Assembly: GCA_047611125.1 (NCBI GenBank)
Contig: JBLFXH010000116.1
Location: 1-10,222, forward strand
Length of the DNA stretch: 10,222 nucleotides
Direction of reading: 5' to 3'
Source: JABDJZ01 sp047611125
GTDB taxonomy: Bacteria; Bacteroidota; Rhodothermia; Rhodothermales; UBA10348
Part shown: positions 1 to 6,461 of the stretch, piece after piece
Layout of the letters: each line of letters begins with the position of its first letter
Position numbering within the stretch: the first letter of the stretch is position 1
Position numbers and translations under genes: made by a program
Notes under the pieces: generated by a model
Databases searched by the model: none
Told to the model about the DNA's origin: nothing
What the model saw: the letters and a program-made list of their open reading frames with translations, nothing else

Positions 1-1641
1 CCGCGTACGTTCGCAGAGGCTGAAAAGCTGATGCAGGTCTCGATGGACGCCCCTCAAAGAGAGATGGCATCTGAGGCCTGGGGGCGCTCGATGGCGGCGA
101 TGCTGGAGCGGCGGGCCGGTCCGCGCACGCTGGCGATTGGACCTGAAGTCTCGCCCGCCCACGTGTGGAATCCGGTGCTTCCGGGAGTCACGGTGCCGGA
201 CCTCACAGAGCAGTTCATCCGGGCGGACCATGATGCCGGGCCGCTTCCCGACTCGGACGAGGACATTGCTTACGCGCCGGTATCCAGACTCTCCCGGTGG
301 ATTGAGTCACGGCAGCTCACCTCAGAACGACTGACGCAGATCTATCTGGACCGCATAGACCGGTTCGACGGGCAGCTCGGCTGCGTGATCACCCTTCTTC
401 GCGAAGAGGGTCTGGCTGCAGCCCGCCAGGCAGACGCGGAGATCGCTGCCGGGAAATACAGAGGCTCTCTCCACGGCATTCCGTGGGGAGCGAAAGACTT
501 GATCGACACAGCCGGCATTCCCACCACCTATGGTGCGGAGCCATTCCGTGATCGGGTGCCGGACACGGATGCCGCTATCATCAGTCGCCTTACGGCGGCT
601 GGCGCCATCCTCATCGCCAAACTCAGTCTCGGTGCACTTGCGCTCAACGACATCTGGTTCGGTGGCGAGACGGTCAATCCCTGGCTTCCCGAAGAGGGCG
701 CATCCGGCTCAAGCGCAGGTCCCGGCGCCGCCACCACGGCGGCCCTCGTGGGGTTCTCGATCGGAAGCGAAACAGGAGGCTCGATCATCAGCCCGGCCAT
801 GCGCTGCGGAGTGGCGGGGCTCAGGCCGACATTCGGTCGTGTGCCCCGCTCCGGTTCGATGACCCTCTGCTGGTCATTCGACAAGCTCGGCCCCATGACC
901 CGGTCCGCTGAAGATGCCATGTTGGTACTGGAGGCTATCTCCGGATTCGATGCCGGCGATGCATCTTCGGTACCAGCGACGCTCGACTACGACGCCGGAG
1001 CATCGGTTCAGGGACTCAAGGTCGGCTACTTCCCGGCCTGGATGAACGAGGCGCCCGCGACGGGCGTGGATCGAGCCGCTCTAGACGAATTGCGCGAACT
1101 CGGCCTCGACCCTGTGGAAGTCTCCCTTCCTGATTGGCCCTTCCAATCGCTCTGGCTGTTGGTCTTTGCCGAGGCCGCCGCGGCCTTTGAGGACCTGACG
1201 CTGAGCGGCGCCGCCGAGACCATGAAGGTGCAGCGCCCCGATGCCTGGCCGAACCTCTTCCGGGAGGCCCGCTTCCTTTCGGCCGTGGACTTCGTGCAGG
1301 CTGACCGGATGCGGCGAATGGCGTGCCTCGAGATGGCGAGAATCTTCTCGGAGGTCGACCTCCTGCTGGTGCCGTCTCTACGCGACGAAATGCTGGCCCT
1401 TGGAAACGCGTGTGGCCATCCATCCCTGACCATTCGCACCGGATTCGTAGAAGTTTCCAAGGCCCGAAGCGACTGGGCTCCGGGTCCCGACATCCCCACA
1501 CCGGACTTTACGCCACCCCGCCGGGTACCACACGGCGTCACGCTAGTGGGAAGACTCTTCGACGAGGGCACCCTAGGACGAGTGGGTCTTGCGCTTGAAC
1601 GGGCAACTGGTGCCTGGGAAGAGCGGCCCGAGGGATTCTAA
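1..1641 (+). CDS. Amidase-signature family hydrolase (5' end outside window)
   Basis: This serine hydrolase of the amidase signature (AS) family would hydrolyse carboxylic amides; the substrate cannot be told from sequence. The Ser-cisSer-Lys triad is visible. Numbering from the Met at base 31, the lysine is K155 in GIPWGAKDL, the cis-serine is S227 in GASGSSAGP, and the nucleophile is S251 in SETGGSI. These are followed by the family's CGVAGLRPTFGRV stretch. The K-S and S-S spacings (72 and 24 residues) match fatty acid amide hydrolase (75 and 24). The reading frame stays open to base 1 (PRTFAEAEKL before that Met), and the upstream residues read like the helical N-terminal extension of this subfamily. 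The true start, possibly with a signal peptide, is therefore probably outside the window. The C-terminus (VTLVGRLFDEGTL...) is complete. The gene converges on the phosphodiesterase gene, leaving a 139-base gap with no clear terminator. It is not the GatA glutamyl-tRNA amidotransferase subunit as far as I can see: it has a long N-terminal extension and no Gat genes nearby. Confidence 0.92.
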   Translation, partial: PRTFAEAEKLMQVSMDAPQREMASEAWGRSMAAMLERRAGPRTLAIGPEVSPAHVWNPVLPGVTVPDLTEQFIRADHDAGPLPDSDEDIAYAPVSRLSRWIESRQLTSERLTQIYLDRIDRFDGQLGCVITLLREEGLAAARQADAEIAAGKYRGSLHGIPWGAKDLIDTAGIPTTYGAEPFRDRVPDTDAAIISRLTAAGAILIAKLSLGALALNDIWFGGETVNPWLPEEGASGSSAGPGAATTAALVGFSIGSETGGSIISPAMRCGVAGLRPTFGRVPRSGSMTLCWSFDKLGPMTRSAEDAMLVLEAISGFDAGDASSVPATLDYDAGASVQGLKVGYFPAWMNEAPATGVDRAALDELRELGLDPVEVSLPDWPFQSLWLLVFAEAAAAFEDLTLSGAAETMKVQRPDAWPNLFREARFLSAVDFVQADRMRRMACLEMARIFSEVDLLLVPSLRDEMLALGNACGHPSLTIRTGFVEVSKARSDWAPGPDIPTPDFTPPRRVPHGVTLVGRLFDEGTLGRVGLALERATGAWEERPEGF

Positions 1642-1780
1642 GTACGACCACATCAGTTTCCGTTCATGGAAAGGGGAGGAGGGCGGGACTCCGAGAAGAC
1701 TTCTCTAGCGACCGTCAGGTCCGCGCTTGGTCGGCACGCCCACGGAGATGTACAAGAACTTCGGGAAGTAGTCGGAGCGA
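1642..1780. other. Convergent intergenic gap
   Basis: This 139-base gap separates the stop of the amidase (plus) from the stop of the phosphodiesterase (minus). It contains a weak hairpin TTTCC-GTTCAT-GGAAA (1657-1672) directly after the amidase and an inverted repeat GAGAAG-A-CTTCTC (1693-1705). Neither has a T-tract, so no intrinsic terminator can be called. Bases 1709-1771 read like the tail of a gene on the plus strand (ending MYKNFGK and TAG), with high GC at third positions, but the stretch is too short to name. Confidence 0.4.
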
Positions 1781-4700
1781 TTAGGATCCCTTGGTTACGA
1801 GAATCGACTCGTCTGGCTGACCCTCCCGCTGGAGGCGTAGAACGTACGTGCCCGGACTCAACTGATCCGTCGGCACCTCAGCTCGGCCATCCACGAGTTG
1901 CACACTGGCCAGTCTCCGACCGAGGACGTCTATCACGTCTACCTGTGCCGACCCACCGCCCGGAAACTCCACTTGAAGCGCCGATGTGAACGGGTTTGGA
2001 AAGGCGCGGAGTCCGGACCCCAATCCAACCCCGCGGTCGGTAGGTACCGTCCCAGTTGAGCTCGCCGACCCCGAATCGCCCGGCAGATACAATCGTCCGC
2101 CTTTGGGGATGTCCAGAGCAGTAGCTCCTCGGCCAATGGTCCGCCGAAAGACACCCCACGATCTTCCGTCAACCTCCAGCACCTGATCCAGGGCGAAGGA
2201 GCCCACGCTCCGGTCTACGCGAAGGGAGTCAGTGGCCTCCATCACGAGCAGGGCCTGCGTATTGGATCCGGTGAGAACTCTGTATTCGCGATCAGAAGAG
2301 GTTGCCGAGGCATCAATTTGGGTGGGCGAGGTGAGGTAACTGTCCGCGATTGGCGCCAAGACTGGAGCATCGGGATCAGACGAGAAGCCGACGGCCGAGG
2401 CCTCCTGTTGCAACACGGGATTGCCTGAATCGGAGACGATCGAGATACGACCCGCCGAAGGCTGGCTGGTGTACTCTATCTCAAGGCGGGGCCGCTGTGC
2501 CGAGTCCGCCGTCTCTCGCGAGAGGAAGTCGACGCCATCGGTGGAGTGGTCGTAGTCCTGGATGACCAGCCCGTAGTTGCCATCAGGGTTGCCGATCCAG
2601 TCTTGCACGAGCGCAATGCCGTTCTCGTTGAGTTGGAACGTCCGACGGCCGGTGTACTGGGAGTGGATCAGACCCACAACGGGGTTGTCGTGATCTGCGA
2701 GGCCATCGGCACCGGTCTTAGCCCAGGGAGTCGTGGCGGTGGCGTTGAGCCAATTGGCCTCCGTCTCTGACCACGAGCGGAGCAGCCCGTACATCTCATA
2801 GGTATCAGGGGAGGAGTCGAACACAGACAGCGAGATGGAGGCTGACAGGACTGTGACTCCGGTGGGGACCTCGGAAGTATCCCAGCGAAGGAGCACACCG
2901 AGTTCGGGCGACCCGTCGATCTCCATATTGTCGACCGCCCCAAAATCGGCACTCGGGTCGTCCGCGCTCATCTTCGTGTCGGCAGTCCCCAGATAGGTCG
3001 GAGAAGGACTGACCCCATCCTGGAAGCCTATTCGGACGGTCGTCTCGCCGAGCACCACGACAGATCGCTGGAAGGTGGCTTGGGAGCCCTTGTCGTCAGC
3101 TACGGTCAGAGAAACGGAGTACTGACCGACATTGGAATAGGCGTGGGTGGTCAAGAGACCGCTCGACTGACTCCCGTCTCCAAAGTCCCAGTTGTAGGAG
3201 ACAACGGTGCCGTCGGGATCTGAGGAGCCGCCGGCATCAAACGAGACCGTTTCCCCTAAAGCGGGAGTGTCAGGAGTCAGACTGAACAATGCCAGCGGGG
3301 GCAGATTGGTGCTCTGATCGGAGTCGAGGGTGTACACCACGGTAAGGCGGGGCCTGGATGAGGCTGGAGACGATTCTCTGGATGCCAAATCCACGCCGTC
3401 TGCGCCTCCCGAAATATTGCCAAGGGCGAATCCGAAGTTAGTCGAGGGGTACCGTGTCCACGCCTGCACGGCAGCAATTCCGGCGGCGTTCAACGGGACG
3501 GAAATCTGTCCCAAACCACCGGGATTGAACGAAGCCAGCACGTTGTAAGCCTGATCACTACCAGGCGCACCCGCTTGATTCCAATTCGATGTCCCATCGG
3601 CGCGAAGCCAGGTAGCCTCCGACTCAGACCAGCTGCGTTTCATGGCGAAAAGGCCGTAGGTGTCCGAGGAGACATCCATCACAGTCAGGTTGAGTGTGGC
3701 AGACTGAATGACCGCTGCAGGCGGGACGTCCGCGAGATCCCAACCCATGAGCACCCGGTACGATGGTAGGCCGTCGGCCTCCAGGATGGGGGCTCCGCCG
3801 AACGCTACCTGGGGCGCATCAGAGCGAAGCTTGGTGTCGACGGTTCCGCTGTATGCGGCCGAGGGCGACACGCCGTCCTGTAGCTCCAAAGTGACGGCCT
3901 GGGGGCCCGAGTCGCCGCCATCATCGCCGCCGTCGTTTCCACCACCGCCGTTGCTTCCTGCATTCAGGTCCTGGATCGCGTTCACCGTAGATCCGGCGAT
4001 GGCCGGGTAGCCAAGAAGCGATAGCGCCAAATTGCCGGCGTCTGCATTGAAGATCGGCAGGGTCGTCTCGGCCTGTCCTCTGGTGATATGCCCAGAGCCA
4101 GGATTGGTCCTGTCCGGACTCAACTGGTACAGGTCAGCGGACACGGTAACGCCCGGACCCCAGACGAAGAGCGGGATTGTGTACACGGACGGGTCAGTCG
4201 GTGTGCTGTGTTCGAAGCCAAGGCCCCCGTGATCTGCTGTGACAATAATGGCAGTCTTTCCAGCATACGCCGGGTCCGAATTGACGAAGTCGAGTACGTC
4301 AGAGATCAAGTGGTCGGCCAGGCGAACGGCATAGGCATAGCCTGACACCGAGTCTGTGCTCCATCCGAGAGCGTGGCCGGCTAAGTCGGGCTCAGAAAAA
4401 TGAATCATCGAAAAGTCGAAGCCCTGCCCTCCACCAAAACTGCGGAACGCGTCAACCAGCCTAGAGGAGGATCGCTCGAAGACAAAGGTGTCGATCTTGT
4501 CCCTCCCATTGTCGGGGCCGGTAGCATCCGGCGCTCCATGCTGGGGGCCGTAGGATTCGTCGAAAAGCGAAAATTTGGTCTTCGTCGTGAAGAGGCCGGT
4601 ACGACCGCCGCGGTCGTGAACACCGTCGAAGACGCTTGCTACGTATGTGCCACTCTGGAGGTGGAGTGTCTCTCCCGGATTGGGGTCCACGTTCTGAAAC

Positions 4701-5026
4701 CAGTCGTGCCCAGCGCTTCCGGCGGCGAATCGACCGGTGATCATCGACGTATGATTTGGTAGGGTCACCGAGATATCCGGATCAACACGTGCGTTGAGCG
4801 TGAATGCCCCCTCGCTCATCAACCTGTAGAATCCCGGAAGGTCATCGGAATCCGCCGACTGTATCAATTCGGAACTCAATCCATCTACCGAAATCAGGAT
4901 AACCCGATCTACGGTGGCCGCCGGACTCTGGGCCAAACCGACCAAGGGCGCGGCCGTTGTGACCGTGAAAACAGTCAAAAACAGAATGAAACGCCGGGTT
5001 GGCGTCGCGATGGTGCCAAGTCGCAT
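1781..5026 (-). CDS. Secreted nucleotide pyrophosphatase/phosphodiesterase with DNRLRE-like and PKD domains and type IX sorting tail
   Basis: This 1081-residue exported enzyme is predicted to cleave phosphodiester or pyrophosphate bonds with two metal ions, as in the alkaline-phosphatase superfamily (Phosphodiest/NPP family). Residues 1-33 form a signal peptide ending in GLAQ. The catalytic domain spans about 38-345. Expected ligands are all present: D48 (ISVDGL), nucleophile T88 (VTLPNH), D214 and H218 (EPDLAGH), D265 and H266 (TADHGG), and H313 (GSGH). A Gly/Asp-rich linker at 358-374 leads to a DNRLRE/CBM96-like beta-domain (377-566), a PKD domain (about 575-659, with NWDFGDGS), a second DNRLRE-like domain (662-853), an unassigned segment (about 858-985) and a type IX sorting domain (about 1005-1081, FPNPF...YVLRL). 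The protein is therefore probably exported by type IX secretion and released or anchored at the surface, with the beta-domains binding a polymer or acting as spacers. The start is ATG with no Shine-Dalgarno sequence. The signal peptide follows closely, so this start is sound. The physiological substrate is unknown. Confidence 0.9.
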   Translation of the reverse strand: MRLGTIATPTRRFILFLTVFTVTTAAPLVGLAQSPAATVDRVILISVDGLSSELIQSADSDDLPGFYRLMSEGAFTLNARVDPDISVTLPNHTSMITGRFAAGSAGHDWFQNVDPNPGETLHLQSGTYVASVFDGVHDRGGRTGLFTTKTKFSLFDESYGPQHGAPDATGPDNGRDKIDTFVFERSSSRLVDAFRSFGGGQGFDFSMIHFSEPDLAGHALGWSTDSVSGYAYAVRLADHLISDVLDFVNSDPAYAGKTAIIVTADHGGLGFEHSTPTDPSVYTIPLFVWGPGVTVSADLYQLSPDRTNPGSGHITRGQAETTLPIFNADAGNLALSLLGYPAIAGSTVNAIQDLNAGSNGGGGNDGGDDGGDSGPQAVTLELQDGVSPSAAYSGTVDTKLRSDAPQVAFGGAPILEADGLPSYRVLMGWDLADVPPAAVIQSATLNLTVMDVSSDTYGLFAMKRSWSESEATWLRADGTSNWNQAGAPGSDQAYNVLASFNPGGLGQISVPLNAAGIAAVQAWTRYPSTNFGFALGNISGGADGVDLASRESSPASSRPRLTVVYTLDSDQSTNLPPLALFSLTPDTPALGETVSFDAGGSSDPDGTVVSYNWDFGDGSQSSGLLTTHAYSNVGQYSVSLTVADDKGSQATFQRSVVVLGETTVRIGFQDGVSPSPTYLGTADTKMSADDPSADFGAVDNMEIDGSPELGVLLRWDTSEVPTGVTVLSASISLSVFDSSPDTYEMYGLLRSWSETEANWLNATATTPWAKTGADGLADHDNPVVGLIHSQYTGRRTFQLNENGIALVQDWIGNPDGNYGLVIQDYDHSTDGVDFLSRETADSAQRPRLEIEYTSQPSAGRISIVSDSGNPVLQQEASAVGFSSDPDAPVLAPIADSYLTSPTQIDASATSSDREYRVLTGSNTQALLVMEATDSLRVDRSVGSFALDQVLEVDGRSWGVFRRTIGRGATALDIPKGGRLYLPGDSGSASSTGTVPTDRGVGLGSGLRAFPNPFTSALQVEFPGGGSAQVDVIDVLGRRLASVQLVDGRAEVPTDQLSPGTYVLRLQREGQPDESILVTKGS
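2468..3898 (-). repeat. Duplicated DNRLRE-like domain coding units flanking a PKD domain
   Basis: Within the phosphodiesterase gene, bases 3329-3898 (residues 377-566) and 2468-3043 (residues 662-853) encode two clearly related domains. Shared landmarks in order are FQDGVSPS/LQDGVSPS, TVDTK/TADTK, a VLMGWD/VLLRWD strand, SSDTY/SPDTY, RSWSESEATWL/RSWSETEANWL, GVDLASRES/GVDFLSRET and a closing RPRL.V.YT strand. The order and spacing are conserved while much of the remaining sequence has diverged, which suggests an old intragenic duplication. The PKD domain lies between the copies. The name DNRLRE/CBM96 is my recognition of the family pattern; the duplication itself is directly visible. Confidence 0.8.
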
Positions 5027-5037
5027 GTGTTAAAGCG

Positions 5038-5051
5038 GCCGAATCTTCGGC
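5038..5051. promoter_or_regulatory. Near-palindrome GCCGAATCTTCGGC upstream of the phosphodiesterase start
   Basis: Two 6-base arms (GCCGAA and TTCGGC) are separated by two bases. The element lies 11 bases ahead of the phosphodiesterase ATG on the minus strand. Its core CCGAATCTTCGG differs at one position from the perfect palindrome CCGAAGCTTCGG at 8718-8729, which also sits just before a start codon. It could be an operator or a translation-affecting hairpin. The function is unproven. Confidence 0.35.
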
Positions 5052-5058
5052 GTCAGTT

Positions 5059-5073
5059 GGGAGATGGTCTCCC
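5059..5073. other. Short stem-loop GGGAGA-TGG-TCTCCC
   Basis: This perfect 6-base-pair inverted repeat with a 3-base loop lies in the 87-base gap between the DUF2461 gene and the phosphodiesterase gene. On the plus strand it is followed by TTTT, resembling a very weak terminator, but no plus-strand gene ends here. On the minus strand, in which both flanking genes are read, no T-run follows. It may be a leader hairpin or attenuation element for the phosphodiesterase, or may have no role. Confidence 0.3.
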
Positions 5074-5113
5074 TTTTGACAAACATCGAACCCAATCGGC
5101 GGCACCGGCCAAT

Positions 5114-5779
5114 TCAGTACAGACTGACCCCGTTCACATCGTGCCCTAGGACCTCGCTCATGTGGTCGAAGAACGGTCGCACAGCACGCAGGGTGAATAC
5201 CACCTCATCCACGAAATCAGGTGAAAGCGTCTCCTCCACGGAAAACGCTGTCTTGAAGAGAAACTGCTTCATGCGCAGCAGGTCGATGTCGGGATGGTCC
5301 TGCGTAAAGCCACGGGGTGCTGTCTTGAGCCCATTGCCTACCAGTGATCCGAAAACAGAATTGATCTGGGGAGACTCCACCACCTCCCTCAGGCGGTCCC
5401 CGTCCGACTCAATATGCGAGCGTATCAGCGCCATGTCATCCCCGTTCGGTGCCCAGAAGCCAACAACTACGCGGGTCTGAGTCGGCTCCAGGTCAACGAA
5501 GTAACCGCCCCTCAGGCGCGGCTTGAGTCGCTTGAGCGAAAAGCCAAACCGGGGGTTGTATGGCGTCTTGTCCTTGGAGAAGCGGACATCCCGGTAAATG
5601 CGGTACATCCGGTAGTCCTCGATGTCATCGCCTTGCTTCATCTCAAAGACCACCCGCTCGGCGAATGCTTTGGCATTTGCCAAGGCGGCCTCGTACCGAT
5701 CGCGATGCGCCTTGAACCAGTCACGGTCATTGTTGGCCGTGAGCTCTGTTAGGTAGGAGATCGTTGCGGGGTCGATCAT
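5114..5779 (-). CDS. DUF2461 family protein
   Basis: This complete 221-residue protein has the usual length and signature of the DUF2461 (TIGR02453) family, whose biochemical function is not established. The N-terminal block NNDRDWFKAHRDRYEAAL (residues 16-33) and the block RIYRDVRFSKDKTPYNPRFG (about 59-78) are the family hallmarks. A later segment has GGYFVDLEP...VVVGFWAP and an R-x-x-I stretch (ALIRSHI). No signal peptide or membrane segment is seen, so it is probably cytoplasmic. The ATG at 5779 places the hallmark block at the normal distance from the N-terminus. It lies 29 bases downstream of the last stop of the porin remnant and 87 bases upstream of the phosphodiesterase on the same strand. 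Co-transcription with the phosphodiesterase is possible, but nothing links their functions. Confidence 0.9.
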   Translation of the reverse strand: MIDPATISYLTELTANNDRDWFKAHRDRYEAALANAKAFAERVVFEMKQGDDIEDYRMYRIYRDVRFSKDKTPYNPRFGFSLKRLKPRLRGGYFVDLEPTQTRVVVGFWAPNGDDMALIRSHIESDGDRLREVVESPQINSVFGSLVGNGLKTAPRGFTQDHPDIDLLRMKQFLFKTAFSVEETLSPDFVDEVVFTLRAVRPFFDHMSEVLGHDVNGVSLY

Positions 5780-5808
5780 GCGGTTCGTGCGGACGGGTCC
5801 AGCCGGCC

Positions 5809-6386
5809 TTAGGGTTCGACCGCATCATACGAATCCCGGCCGCCGCCCGTGTCGGCAGCGAAATCATGGTAGACCACGGCCAGTTTCGCATCCTCAATAG
5901 AGGTGGACAATCCGATCTGGAAGTCGGCGAGTCCGTTTGCGGGTGTGCCTAGAAACTGATCCGCCCAACCGTTGAACTTGTGAAGGGTGGCAAGAGGGGT
6001 GCAAACGCTCCGTCCTCCGGAGACCCGCTCATTAGTTCGTAGGCCACAGAAACACCCACGCGTTTGTGGTTCACACGCGCGGCAATGTTGAGGTAGCTGG
6101 CCTCATGGTCTGCCGGATTGTCGAAGGCGTCTGTTTGCATGGCGTAAGCTGCCTCGAACTGACCTGTCGCTCCCTAAAACAGGGCCTGGTTGATCTGAGT
6201 CCCGACGGGATCCGCAATAACTGGACGCCCGGTTACACCATTGCTCAGCGCGCCGGCACCCGCATTCCGGTACTCGTCATCGCCCAAGGGGGCGTTGACC
6301 GCCTGGAACACGCTGGTCGTCTCCTGCGCGGGACTCGCGACTGGGAAAGCGATGCCGCAAAGGAGGAGAACGATAACGAAGCGCAT
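5809..6386 (-). pseudogene. Decayed alginate-export-type outer-membrane porin remnant
   Basis: From ATG 6386 the frame encodes a good signal peptide (MRFVIVLLLCGIAFPVASPAQ). It continues into porin-like sequence (LGDDEYRN...GRPVIADPVGTQINQA) and stops at TAG 6174-6176. Past this stop the same frame continues (GATGQFEAAYAMQ..., VSVAYELMSGSPEDGAFA) to another stop at 5949-5951. Around base 6000 homology moves to another frame, as if one base had been lost. The continuation reads TPLATLHKFNGWADQFLGTP, then LADFQIGLSTSIEDAKL and AVVYHDFAADTGGG, and ends at TAA 5809-5811. These blocks match the C-terminal half of alginate-export-family beta-barrels (PF13372 type), which normally run to roughly 400 or more residues. 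About 60 residues seem missing after the signal peptide, a larger piece around the TAG, and the terminal strands. The TLHKFNGWAD and YHDF blocks are the strongest family clues. An intact version would be an outer-membrane channel; this one is almost certainly non-functional. Confidence 0.75.
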
Positions 6387-6461
6387 GAAACCGGGGCGCT
6401 TGAGACCTCGGGTACCTGACGAGCACCACTATATCAATCGCCTGTCTCAGACGTAACACGA

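Noticed and set aside
1016..1571. Long minus-strand open frames opposite the amidase (161 and 181 codons)
   Set aside because: They are antisense to a gene with intact catalytic motifs. Their composition is rich in Arg, Pro and Ser, typical of shadow frames in GC-rich DNA, and I see no domain.
1693..1705. Inverted repeat GAGAAG-A-CTTCTC as a terminator for the convergent genes
   Set aside because: The loop is too small, the stem is A/T-containing and short, and no T-tract follows on either strand.
1666..1989. Plus-strand open frame of 107 codons across the convergent gap
   Set aside because: Most of it is antisense to the sorting domain of the phosphodiesterase. The sequence is low-complexity Arg/Pro-rich with no recognisable motif.
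3905..3957. GCC/ATC-rich triplet run as a possible microsatellite or CRISPR-like repeat
   Set aside because: It encodes the Gly/Asp linker of the phosphodiesterase in frame, with no spacer structure.
6174..6386. Stand-alone small secreted protein of 70 residues
   Set aside because: It has a signal peptide, but the frame continues beyond its TAG into sequence of the same porin family, so it is the front piece of a pseudogene.
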